A DNA stretch of 63,239 bases from an uncultured Collinsella sp. (GTDB lineage Bacteria; Actinomycetota; Coriobacteriia; Coriobacteriales; Coriobacteriaceae): assembly GCA_959600835.1 (NCBI GenBank), contig CAUGNQ010000003.1, positions 1 through 63,239 of the forward strand, read 5' to 3'. Every line of letters begins with the position of its first letter. The stretch's first letter is position 1. A program made the position numbers and the translations under genes. Positions 34,604 through 43,133 of this stretch are shown here, piece after piece. The notes beneath the pieces are model-generated. The model ran no database searches. It saw only the letters and a program-made list of their open reading frames with translations, and had not been told where the DNA came from.

Positions 34604-34679
34604 CACCCGTAACCGATGAATGGCGATATGTTTATCCAATGCTCAGCGATAGCCTACAGACTAGCCAAAACAAAGCGCC

Positions 34680-35747
34680 CTAAACGGTAGGTTCAATCCC
34701 CAGGTGCTCAAAGGTGCGAAGGGTTGCCTGACGGCCCTGCGGTGTACGAATCATCAGCCCACACTGCAGCAGATAGGGCTCATAGACATCCTCGAGCGTG
34801 CCCGGGTCCTCGCCCACCGCGCTGGCAAGGGTCGTAAGTCCCACGGCGCGACCGGAGAACGTCTTGGCGAGCGTCTCCAAAATGCGAATATCCATCCAGT
34901 CCAGACCGAGCTCGTCGATCTCGAAGAACTCGAGTGCCTGACGGCAGATATCGAGCTCAATGGGACCGTTGCCGCGCACCTGTGCGTAATCGCGCACGCG
35001 CTTGAGCAGGCGGTTGGCAAGACGTGGCGTGCCGCGCGAACGCGAGCCGATCTCGAGTGCACTGGGGTGGTCGATCGTCACGCCCAGGATAGTCGCCGAG
35101 CGCGTCACAATCTGCGCGAGCTCCTCGACCGTGTAGTAATCCAGGCGATATGAAATGCCAAAGCGGTCGCGCAACGGGCCTGTCAACATGCCTGAGCGGG
35201 TCGTTGCCGCTACCAACGTAAACTTGGGAATATCCAGGCGAATCGAGCGCGCCGCCGGACCCTTGCCAATCACGATATCGAGGGCAAAGTCCTCCATCGC
35301 GGGGTACAGGACCTCCTCGACCGAACGGTTGAGGCGGTGGATCTCGTCGATAAACAGCACATCACCCGGCTGCAAGTTAGTAAGGATGGCCGCCAGGTCG
35401 CCCGTGCGCGCGATGGCAGGGCCGCTCGTGGTCTTGATCTGAGCGCCCAGCTCGTTGGCGATAACGGTGGCCAGCGTGGTCTTGCCCAGGCCCGGAGGAC
35501 CCGAGAAAATCACGTGGTCGAGCGTCTCGCCACGGCTCTGCGCCGCTTCGATCAACACGCGCAGGCTCTGCTTGATATGCTCCTGACCGCAGTAGTCGTC
35601 CAGTCGCTGGGGGCGCAAAGTGCGGTCGACATCGAGATCCTCGGCCGTCAGCTCCGAGCCCACCATGCGCTCGCCGTGCGCCATGGATGCCGCCGGCGAG
35701 TTGCCGGGCGTCGCCCACAGGTCTTGAGAGTCATCGGCTTCCCACAT
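34680..35747 (-). CDS. ruvB: Holliday junction branch-migration helicase RuvB
   Basis: 355 residues. RuvB is the hexameric AAA+ motor that, with RuvA, drives Holliday junction branch migration. Signatures: RPQRLDDYCGQEHIKQ, Walker A GPPGLGKTTLA, Walker B LFIDEIHRLN, sensor AATTRSGMLTGPLRDRFG and a winged-helix C-terminus. The N-terminal 45 residues are longer than in E. coli. ATG 35747 overlaps the ruvA stop as TGATG, so translation is coupled; a GTG lies one codon earlier. Confidence 0.98.
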   Translation of the reverse strand: MWEADDSQDLWATPGNSPAASMAHGERMVGSELTAEDLDVDRTLRPQRLDDYCGQEHIKQSLRVLIEAAQSRGETLDHVIFSGPPGLGKTTLATVIANELGAQIKTTSGPAIARTGDLAAILTNLQPGDVLFIDEIHRLNRSVEEVLYPAMEDFALDIVIGKGPAARSIRLDIPKFTLVAATTRSGMLTGPLRDRFGISYRLDYYTVEELAQIVTRSATILGVTIDHPSALEIGSRSRGTPRLANRLLKRVRDYAQVRGNGPIELDICRQALEFFEIDELGLDWMDIRILETLAKTFSGRAVGLTTLASAVGEDPGTLEDVYEPYLLQCGLMIRTPQGRQATLRTFEHLGIEPTV

Positions 35748-36367
35748 CACGCATCCATTCCGAGTCGCTTAAGCGCCGCGCCGAGCAGATCCTCGACACG
35801 CATATTCTGCCCATCATACCCGCTCAGGGCAACATCGGTCTCCTGCGGGCTAAAGCCCATGGAAAGGAGCGCCGCACGGGCGTCATCGATCGCCGAAGGA
35901 GCGGCGGCGGGAACCGGCATCGCAACCTGGCCGGGAATCACGTCGACCGGCACAAAGCCCTTATCCTTGGCAAAGGTGCTCTTGAGTTCCAGGATCAGGC
36001 GCTGAGCTGTCTTTTTGCCCACACCGGGTACCTTGGCCATGCCCTTGTCGTCCTCGGCCATCACCAGCGAATACAGCTGCCCCACGGTATAGGTGGAAAG
36101 CACGGCGAGCGCCAGACGCGGGCCAACGCCCGAGACAGACACGAGCCGATCGAACATCGTGCGCTCATCCTTAGAGGAAAAACCGAAAAGTGTCATGGCG
36201 TCCTCGCGCACCTGCATACGCGTGTAGAGGCGGACCTCGCCGCCGGGCGTCGGCAACGTGGCCGCAGTGCTGCCCGAGATGCCGAGCTCAAAGCCAACGC
36301 CCGACACATCGACGACAGCAGAGCTCATCGTGGCTTCGACAAGCGTTCCGTGGAGCTGGGAAATCAT
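35747..36367 (-). CDS. ruvA: Holliday junction protein RuvA
   Basis: 206 residues. RuvA binds the four-way junction and loads RuvB. It opens MISQLHGTLVEA (OB domain), has two helix-hairpin-helix motifs (VSGVGPRLALAVLS and VPGVGKKTAQRLI) and ends with a short RuvB-binding three-helix domain (DDARAALLSMGFSPQE). Start ATG 36367 overlaps the ruvC stop as TGATG. The gene order ruvC-ruvA-ruvB is the common bacterial operon. Confidence 0.97.
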   Translation of the reverse strand: MISQLHGTLVEATMSSAVVDVSGVGFELGISGSTAATLPTPGGEVRLYTRMQVREDAMTLFGFSSKDERTMFDRLVSVSGVGPRLALAVLSTYTVGQLYSLVMAEDDKGMAKVPGVGKKTAQRLILELKSTFAKDKGFVPVDVIPGQVAMPVPAAAPSAIDDARAALLSMGFSPQETDVALSGYDGQNMRVEDLLGAALKRLGMDA

Positions 36368-36888
36368 CAGTATCCGGTTCCTCTCTGTTGATAAAACTCG
36401 CCACCGGTGAGGGCGCGGGTGCGGCTGAGGTTTACGTGGCAGATGGCGCAGGCCAGGGCATCGGCGGCATGGTCGGGATGCGGGTCGTGGTCGAGCTGCG
36501 TGAGCGTGCGTACCATGTAGGCGACCTGCCGCTTGTCCGCGGCGCCGGTGCCCACCACAGCCTGTTTGATCTGCATGGGCGTGTACTCGCCAATCTCGAG
36601 CGCGCACTCCGAAAGCGCCACGAGCGCAGCACCGCGGGCATGCGCCGTGGGGATGGCCGAACGAACGTTGGCGCCAAAGTAGATGCTCTCGACAGCAGCC
36701 GTGTCGGGTCGATAACGCTCGACGACATCCTTAAGGTCATGGGCGATATGCGACAGGCGCACCGCGAGCGGACTTCCGGCACTGGTCTCGATGCAGCCGT
36801 AGGCACGGCAGCGAACCTCGCCACGCCGCTCCTCGATAATCCCCCAACCCGTATGAGCCAAACCGGGGTCAATGCCTAAAATAACCAA
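36367..36888 (-). CDS. ruvC: Holliday junction resolvase RuvC
   Basis: 173 residues. RuvC cuts Holliday junctions symmetrically after RuvAB remodelling. The retroviral-integrase-like fold is shown by ILGIDPGLAHTGWG (first acidic residue) and by AAVESIYFGANVRSA, ALSECALEIGEYTPMQIKQAVVG and DHAADALACAICH (last catalytic acids). Start is TTG at 36888, 5 bases after GGGGAGG; no ATG is available at the family-conserved N-terminus. Confidence 0.96.
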   Translation of the reverse strand: MVILGIDPGLAHTGWGIIEERRGEVRCRAYGCIETSAGSPLAVRLSHIAHDLKDVVERYRPDTAAVESIYFGANVRSAIPTAHARGAALVALSECALEIGEYTPMQIKQAVVGTGAADKRQVAYMVRTLTQLDHDPHPDHAADALACAICHVNLSRTRALTGGEFYQQRGTGY

Positions 36889-37025
36889 GCCAACCTCCCC
36901 TCGTCTTTTACCAAGCGCAAGGCAAGGCCCCGCGCACTACTCACGAACGTCTGTTCTAGAATAACACAACGGGGTCAAGATGCTTAGTTGAAGTATCGGG
37001 GTTGAGAGCGAATCCCATCCCCAGT

Positions 37026-39011
37026 TTAGTTCTGCGAGAAGAATGGGAACTGTCGGGGATCAACCGGCGGATGCGGCATCGGGCCACCCTGGTGCCCACC
37101 CTGCGGGCCACCCTGGCCGCCCATCATCTTATCGATGGCGTCCTGAACCTCGCCCTCGAACTTTTTCATTCCCTCGTGTAAACGACGCTGACCGTCTTCA
37201 GAGCGCAACTCCTCCATTTGTTCGGGCGAAATACCCAGTAGCTCGCCCAGCACGCCCATCATCTCGTTTCGCACGCGCTCACTAGTATCCTCGTCAGCAA
37301 AACGGCGCACCTCGGCGCGCGCCAGCGAATCGACCGTCATACGCTCCTTGCCGTTAAGCCCCAGGTCGGACCACGCGAGCATGTACGGCCAGGAGCGCTC
37401 GGCAAACGAACGGGACGAAACGATCGGCGCCGTCGGCAACATGCGGCGGGCAGCCTCACCCTGTCGAACGAGCATCAGCAGCAGCGAGCAGGCCTCAGGC
37501 TTGCCAGCGGCCATCGGGATGTCGTCGAAAGATCGATTGCGGTCCACGTGCGCCTCAAGCGCGCCATCGATCTCACCCGGCTCGACCCCGCCGAGCAGCT
37601 GTGCCGCGCGGTCGAGCATATCGACCGGACCGTCGAGCGTCGAGAGCGCCTGCGCCAGCACTCGCTCCATACAATCTTCCACCGCGTTGAGCGTCACGAG
37701 CTCTTGGGGCACCACGGCAGACGTGCGGTTGCGCACGCGCGCCACAAACTCAAGCGTCGACAGGTACACATCGCCAAAGGGCGCATAATCGCCCTGGTAG
37801 CCGCCGCAAAGCGCCGGCGCCGCCAGTGCGTACTCGGTTTTGGACAGCGGGCTCAGCGCCATCGCACCCAACTCGAGCGCCGTGTCCTCCAGCATGAGGC
37901 CCAGCGTGCGAGAGCGCAGGCGCTCGGCGTCGCCCGCCGACACATCGCGGTCGAGCACGCGCGCGGCATCCGGCGCATCGCGCTCAACCGTGCGAATATG
38001 CAGGCGCTCGGCAATGGCGCGAACGGCGGCACAGCGAGCAGCCTCGGCCTCCTCCTGCGCCGGCGTAAAGATGCGGTTGCGCCCCAGCACCAGGCCAATC
38101 ACATTACGTGGGCCCAGAGCGTCGACGGCCAGCGCCGCCAGCAGGGACGACGGCAAGTCGCCCTCGAGTGCCACCACGGCGCGCGACGCACCGTGGGCCC
38201 GGGCGTTGTCGCGCACGGCGAGCACCAGCGCCTGCCACAGCCACTCCTCGGAACGGAACTCGGGCAGTTCGTGATCTTCCAGGGCATCGAGCATCACGCC
38301 GCGCTGAATCTCCTGAACCAGCAGGCTCTCCTCAAAACACGGCGCTTGGGCCACCACGCGACCGCAGTCGTCGAGCACAAACGAACCGCCGGTATACACC
38401 GACTCGTCATAGGCACCGACCGGCGCCATACAGGCAAACCACACACTACGCTTGGATGCGATCTTGCGGTAGGCGCCGCTGCGAACGGCGGCAATGGCGG
38501 CAGTCTCGCGGTCGGTCATGTCAAACGCATTGAATTGGAAATACGCAATGAGGTCAACACCGGTCGGCAACATCTCGAGTTCGCGGTCCAAGTCAAAAAT
38601 CACGGCGATGCGCACGCCGTCCACGTCGAACACCGGCGGCGCCCAACGCGTGTCGTTGTTCTCGCCACGCTGCAGGGCAATGCTCGAACGCGCCGGCACC
38701 ACATGACCGTCCTTGAGCATCATGTAGTCGAGCAGCGGCTGGCCCTCAAACGAAACCGCCGCGGGCACGATGCAGATCATGTCAAGCTCCTGGATACGCT
38801 CGGCGACACCAGTCAAGCCGGCAAGCATGTCGTGCTCAAAGTCGGCAGTGCCCACCAGGCCCCCGGGCATGGCGCCCATAAAGAGCGGAGCCGGAACGCA
38901 CAGCACGCGCGCCCCGCGCTCGTGGGCCAGACGAGCCTGGTCCTCGATGCGGCCGCAAATGCCCTCAATATCACCCAGGCGCATATCGATCTGTGCAAGC
39001 GCGAGCTTCAT
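37026..39011 (-). CDS. NadE-like protein with both active sites degenerated
   Basis: 661 residues aligned by eye to glutamine-dependent NAD synthetase: an N-terminal nitrilase-like domain (MKLALAQIDMRLGDIEG) and a synthetase-like domain. The nitrilase Cys position (normally ICED) reads IFDLD and the Lys region is altered. The synthetase P-loop SGGxDS reads LEGDLPSS. Flanking structural blocks are retained: SPLSKTEYALAA, GDYAPFGDVYLSTLEFVARVRNR and PIVSSRSFAERSWP. It ends in a Gly/Pro/Gln-rich tail (GGQGGPQGGHQGG). It is probably a pseudoenzyme with a structural or ligand-sensing role. It is not cotranscribed with ruv or dfx, and a terminator lies upstream at 39050. Confidence 0.7.
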   Translation of the reverse strand: MKLALAQIDMRLGDIEGICGRIEDQARLAHERGARVLCVPAPLFMGAMPGGLVGTADFEHDMLAGLTGVAERIQELDMICIVPAAVSFEGQPLLDYMMLKDGHVVPARSSIALQRGENNDTRWAPPVFDVDGVRIAVIFDLDRELEMLPTGVDLIAYFQFNAFDMTDRETAAIAAVRSGAYRKIASKRSVWFACMAPVGAYDESVYTGGSFVLDDCGRVVAQAPCFEESLLVQEIQRGVMLDALEDHELPEFRSEEWLWQALVLAVRDNARAHGASRAVVALEGDLPSSLLAALAVDALGPRNVIGLVLGRNRIFTPAQEEAEAARCAAVRAIAERLHIRTVERDAPDAARVLDRDVSAGDAERLRSRTLGLMLEDTALELGAMALSPLSKTEYALAAPALCGGYQGDYAPFGDVYLSTLEFVARVRNRTSAVVPQELVTLNAVEDCMERVLAQALSTLDGPVDMLDRAAQLLGGVEPGEIDGALEAHVDRNRSFDDIPMAAGKPEACSLLLMLVRQGEAARRMLPTAPIVSSRSFAERSWPYMLAWSDLGLNGKERMTVDSLARAEVRRFADEDTSERVRNEMMGVLGELLGISPEQMEELRSEDGQRRLHEGMKKFEGEVQDAIDKMMGGQGGPQGGHQGGPMPHPPVDPRQFPFFSQN

Positions 39012-39049
39012 GGCTCAGCCCTTTCCGTCGTAAACCATCGTTGTCGTAG

Positions 39050-39082
39050 TAAAAGCGCCGGCCGCATAATGCAGCCGGCGCT
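39050..39082 (-). terminator. Terminator of the superoxide reductase gene
   Basis: AGCGCCGGC (39054-39062) pairs with GCCGGCGCT (39074-39082); TTTT follows in the minus direction. Confidence 0.85.
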
Positions 39083-39128
39083 CGCATGTGCATATGCTAG
39101 CTATGATACCCCGAGCGGGGGCGCGCTC

Positions 39129-39491
39129 CTAGAACGTCGCGGACCACAGCCCGTGCAGGTTGCAATAGGCATAGACGGTACCGGTCTTGGAGCCGCCCGC
39201 GAAAAACGTCGCGGGCTTCATGCCGGGCTCAAGGTAATGGACCTCTAAGCGGCCCTCGGCCTCAAGGGCGATCCACTCAATATAGTGCTCGGGCAGGCTG
39301 GGGTGCTCGACCGAGCCAACGCGTGCGCGAATCACGTGACCGTCGCGCTCGGTCTCGACAACAGGCACGTGCTTCTCGTGCGCCGCGTCCTCAGTGTTTG
39401 CGGTCAGTTCCGTGCAACCGGCAGGGGTTGCAACGTCGTTGCCAAGGGCGGCAATGAGCTTACCGTCGGGGTCCTTAAAGAATTTCGCCAT
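39129..39491 (-). CDS. dfx: Superoxide reductase (1Fe type, desulfoferrodoxin family)
   Basis: 120 residues. Reduces superoxide to peroxide without making oxygen, an anaerobe defence enzyme. The His4-Cys iron site is visible: H41 (AAHEKHVPV), H63 and H69 (EHPSLPEHYIEW), C110 and H113 (CNLHGLW). The N-terminal four-cysteine desulforedoxin centre is absent, so it is the single-iron (neelaredoxin-like) form. ATG 39491 follows AAAGGAGA. It has its own terminator downstream. Confidence 0.94.
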   Translation of the reverse strand: MAKFFKDPDGKLIAALGNDVATPAGCTELTANTEDAAHEKHVPVVETERDGHVIRARVGSVEHPSLPEHYIEWIALEAEGRLEVHYLEPGMKPATFFAGGSKTGTVYAYCNLHGLWSATF

Positions 39492-39641
39492 GATGTTCTC
39501 CTTTGCTGACGTGCCAATGTTCTTGATGGTTCTTATGCCCAAAGGCAGACAAACCATCCACGGCATTGCAAATGAACACATAACGGGCGGGGACGATGGG
39601 GCAGCGTGCGCTATCCGCCCTGGCGGCCCCACCCGAGCGGG

Positions 39642-41156
39642 TTAGCGCCCGTCGCCGCCCAGCAGCGCCAGAACATCTTCGCGGGTAAACAGCGCCGACG
39701 AGATGCCGTCGCCGCCGAGCACGCTGTTGACCAGGTCGCGCTTGGACTCCTGCATCTGCATGATGCGCTCCTCGATCGTGTCCTTGGCGATGAGCTTGTA
39801 CACGGTCACGGTATGTTGCTGGCCAATACGATGCGCGCGGTCGGTCGCTTGGTCCTGCGCCGCCACGTTCCACCACGGGTCGTAGTGGATGACCACGTCG
39901 GCCGCCGTCAGATTAAGGCCCACGCCGCCCGCCTTGAGCGAAATCAAAAAGACCGGGACCTCGCCCGCTTGGAACTGCGCGACCATCTTGGCGCGGCTCT
40001 CCTTAGATGAAGCGCCCGTGAGCTTAAGGAAGGCGATGTCCTCCTTGGCCAAGCGCTTACCGATGATATCGAGCATACCCGTAAACTGGCTGAACAACAG
40101 GATGCGATGCCCGCCGTCGAGTGCGCCGTGCACGAGCTCCATACACGTATCGAGCTTTGCGCTCCCCGCCTTGTAATCCTCGTAGTGTAGACGTGGGTCG
40201 CAGCAGATCTGGCGCAGCTTGGTGAGCTCGGCGAGCACCTTGAGCTTGTCCTTCTTAAACTCCCCAGCCTCGCGGTGCTGCACCTGCTGGGCGATGCGGT
40301 CCTGGTTGGCCAGGTAGAGCTTGCGTTGTTCGCCGGTAAGCTGTGCCATGACGGTGTCCTCGATCTTCTCGGGCAGGTCGGCCACCACGTCTTCCTTAAC
40401 ACGGCGCAGCACAAACGGCGACACGAGCGCCTGCAGGCGAGCGGCGCTATCGCCCTCGGCATGCTCGACGGGGCTCTCAAAGCGCTTGGCAAACGACTCG
40501 CGCGTCCCCAAAAGGCCCGGCATCAAAAAGTCGAAGATGCTCCAGAGCTCGGACAGGCGGTTTTCGATGGGCGTGCCCGTCAGGGCAAAGCGCACGCCGG
40601 CAGGCAGGCGCTTGGCAGCGCGCGCCACCTGCGTGAGCGGATTTTTAATGTACTGTGCCTCATCGAGCACCACGCGGGCAAAATCCTGCTCGACGTACTC
40701 GTCGATATCGCGCCGCATAAGGTCATACGACGTTACGACCACGTTATGCTCGGCCACGCCGGCAATCTGTACACGACGTTGAGCCTTGGCGCCCACAATG
40801 GCGCACACATCGAGCGACGGGGCAAAGCGCTCCAGCTCGGCAGTCCAGTTGTACACGAGTGAGGCCGGGCATACCACGAGCGTGGGCTTGGTGTCCCCCG
40901 CCTCCACGCGCGCCAGGATATGCGCAATCATCTGGAGCGTTTTGCCCAGGCCCATGTCGTCGGCCAAGATGCCGCCAAGGCCCAGGTGTTCGAGCGAGCC
41001 GAGCCACTGGTATCCGTCGACCTGGTAGCCGCGCATCGTTGCCTTGAGCGAGGCGGGTACCGTAAAGTCCATCTTGCCGAGCGTGTCCAGGCGCTCGACG
41101 GTGCGGCGGAACGCGGCGTCGCGATCGGCCTCGAGCGCCGGCGTGCGCGCGAGCAT
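39642..41156 (-). CDS. SNF2 helicase, C-terminal half of a frameshifted gene
   Basis: Encodes the ATPase part of an SNF2/Rad54-like DNA translocase: Walker A DDMGLGKTLQM, Walker B LDEAQYIKNP, SALTGTPIENRL-type motif III, and helicase C motifs including LISLKAGGVGLNLTAAD and TDRAHRIGQQ. The open frame continues upstream of the first Met to about 41184, where it should join the reading frame of the upstream half. A single-base deletion in a C4 run (GGG at 41183-41185 on the plus strand) breaks the gene. Restoring one base gives a single 1154-residue protein in frame. On its own, this half would have no proper start. Confidence 0.85.
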   Translation of the reverse strand: MLARTPALEADRDAAFRRTVERLDTLGKMDFTVPASLKATMRGYQVDGYQWLGSLEHLGLGGILADDMGLGKTLQMIAHILARVEAGDTKPTLVVCPASLVYNWTAELERFAPSLDVCAIVGAKAQRRVQIAGVAEHNVVVTSYDLMRRDIDEYVEQDFARVVLDEAQYIKNPLTQVARAAKRLPAGVRFALTGTPIENRLSELWSIFDFLMPGLLGTRESFAKRFESPVEHAEGDSAARLQALVSPFVLRRVKEDVVADLPEKIEDTVMAQLTGEQRKLYLANQDRIAQQVQHREAGEFKKDKLKVLAELTKLRQICCDPRLHYEDYKAGSAKLDTCMELVHGALDGGHRILLFSQFTGMLDIIGKRLAKEDIAFLKLTGASSKESRAKMVAQFQAGEVPVFLISLKAGGVGLNLTAADVVIHYDPWWNVAAQDQATDRAHRIGQQHTVTVYKLIAKDTIEERIMQMQESKRDLVNSVLGGDGISSALFTREDVLALLGGDGR

Positions 41157-43105
41157 GCTATCGACAAAAGGGTGCTCGACGCGGGAAGCGACACGCCGTC
41201 GAGCAGGTCGACGGCATCGACACCCAGATCTTCGGCAAGGCCAAACGCGGCGCGCGCTCCCTCATCCAGGCGCACGATGTCGCCGGACGTCAGGCGCGCA
41301 AACGTCTGGTGGCGCTTGTACGAATCGAGATAGACGGCAAGGTCTGCGGCCGAAAGCCCGCTCGCGCCCAGCTCGACGTCGAGCAGGTTACTCTTGACGG
41401 TCGCACGCACCGAAAGCTTGGGCGCAGGGCGGACCGAGACCTGGCGCAGACGGTCACTGAGCATGACCTCACCCAGCTCGGACAGGGCGGACAGACCCTC
41501 GGTCAGCAGACAGAACAGGCTCTCATCATCGCGCTCCTCAAACGCCAGACCGCCCTCGTAGAAATCGAAGTACAGGGCCGCCGTATCCATAACGCGAAAC
41601 TCCGCCACCTCGTCGCGGGGTGGCACACCGGGGCGCTGCTCTTCGAAGGGGCTGCCCGGAGCGCCCAGGCCAAAGAGATCCGCCGACCAGTCACCGTAGG
41701 TAACCGTAATCTTGCAGGTCACGAGCCCATCGTCGACGCCGATTGCCATGGCAAAGCTCGGCTCGGGCGCCACGGTATCGAGCGCAGCGGGCGCGGTAAG
41801 GTCGGTATAGTCGCGCAAAATGGGCAGCGCCATACGGCAGAACTCCCCCACCTGCTCGGCGGCAATATGGGCGGGCGTGCGGCACGGCAGCAAGCGCGAC
41901 AAAAAAGGTGCGGCATGCTGAGCAAATGCAGCGTCGGTACGGCGCGCGCGGCGCGTGTCAACCAAGTAGGCGGCATCGCCCGACGCAAAGCAGTACATAT
42001 CGGCGGGCAGGCGCAGGTCATAGCTACCACCAGCCGCCGGCGCGATTTTGGCGGCAAGCAGCGGTGGGCGCTTAGCGGATGCCCCGTCCTCCCCTTGCGG
42101 AGACAGCTCAACCGCCACGTCGTAGGTGCGATGCGTCGTCATCCCCCGCGACCAGGCGGGCTCAAAGGAGATGGTCTGGCCGCGCAGCAGGTCCAGCACA
42201 TATACGATGCTATGCTCGGACAGCGGCAACTGACGCTCGGCAACAAAACCGCTGCGGGCAAAGTCGTACGACGCCGAACGCGAGCTTGTGATGTCATCGA
42301 GATAGGCAACTGTCGTCGCAACAAGGTTGAGCAGCTTTGCCGATGTTTCGTCAAAGGCCTCAGGTGAATGGACAAACGTGAGCTTCTTGCCATAGGAGAA
42401 CGTGCCGCCGCGCACGTAGGCATCGGCCATGCCGTCGATGTCCTTGACCACGTAGGACACCGATCCACAGCGAATGCGGAACTCGAGCGCCCAGCTAAAG
42501 CGGTCGGCGAACAGCGGATTGTAGTACGGCACCAACGAGGGCTCCAACGCCGCTTTGGGAGCGTCGGGATCAACGGCACCGGCAAGCTTGCGGCGCATGC
42601 TCGCCAGCTCATCCATGCGCGCGTCCGAAAGATCGGAAAGCGCCGCCACAAGGCTCGGGCTCGTGGGGACGGGCGCCGGGAAGGGAAAGTTGGGGTTGAC
42701 GGCCGGCGCGGCGGACGCGGCGCGCGCGGGCTGTTTCGGCTGCGCCGTAAACGTGCGAACCGGCGTGCGCAGCCCCTCAACAGGCTCAATGCCGCTGGTG
42801 TCCAGGTACGCCAGCGCTGTGGCGATGGCGTGCTTGCACATACCGGGATAGCGGTATGCGGCGGGGCAGTCGCAGTCGTAGTCGATAACCTCGTGCTCGT
42901 CCATATCGAGCGCCACGTGCGTCTTGTACAGGTCGCCGCGCGAGCCGCGCACCGAGCCCTCAACCGTCACGTTTTTGGAGAAGCGCGAGCCGCTGTCCTC
43001 AATCGACAGCACGGCGCCGTTGAGCATGAGCGAGCGGCCCTTCATAAAGGTGCCGCTCAACGCCGCCTCTTTGCGAAGCGCCTGCACAAACGTCCCCTGC
43101 GCCAT
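40928..43105 (-). CDS. SNF2/SWIM helicase, N-terminal half of a frameshifted gene
   Basis: The N-terminus has a SWIM zinc finger (YDCDCPAAYRYPGMCKHA at about 74-92, CxC...CxH), typical of bacterial SNF2 proteins. It is followed by a long HARE/bacterial SNF2-associated region rich in short strands. ATG 43105 follows GGAGGAAG. True homology ends near 41186; the last 85 or so codons to 40928 are out-of-frame sequence. It starts 28 bases after dnaE and is likely transcribed with it. If the frameshift is real, the product has lost the motor domain. Confidence 0.85.
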   Translation of the reverse strand: MAQGTFVQALRKEAALSGTFMKGRSLMLNGAVLSIEDSGSRFSKNVTVEGSVRGSRGDLYKTHVALDMDEHEVIDYDCDCPAAYRYPGMCKHAIATALAYLDTSGIEPVEGLRTPVRTFTAQPKQPARAASAAPAVNPNFPFPAPVPTSPSLVAALSDLSDARMDELASMRRKLAGAVDPDAPKAALEPSLVPYYNPLFADRFSWALEFRIRCGSVSYVVKDIDGMADAYVRGGTFSYGKKLTFVHSPEAFDETSAKLLNLVATTVAYLDDITSSRSASYDFARSGFVAERQLPLSEHSIVYVLDLLRGQTISFEPAWSRGMTTHRTYDVAVELSPQGEDGASAKRPPLLAAKIAPAAGGSYDLRLPADMYCFASGDAAYLVDTRRARRTDAAFAQHAAPFLSRLLPCRTPAHIAAEQVGEFCRMALPILRDYTDLTAPAALDTVAPEPSFAMAIGVDDGLVTCKITVTYGDWSADLFGLGAPGSPFEEQRPGVPPRDEVAEFRVMDTAALYFDFYEGGLAFEERDDESLFCLLTEGLSALSELGEVMLSDRLRQVSVRPAPKLSVRATVKSNLLDVELGASGLSAADLAVYLDSYKRHQTFARLTSGDIVRLDEGARAAFGLAEDLGVDAVDLLDGVSLPASSTLLSIACSRARRRSRPIATPRSAAPSSAWTRSARWTLRYPPRSRQRCAATRSTDTSGSARSNTWALAASWPTTWAWAKRSR

Positions 43106-43133
43106 CACTTCCTCCAATCTCACCCGGGGTAGC

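Noticed and set aside
34536..34679. THF-riboswitch possibility upstream of fhs
   Set aside because: Leader is too short and lacks the conserved folate aptamer pattern; only a promoter-like pair is visible.
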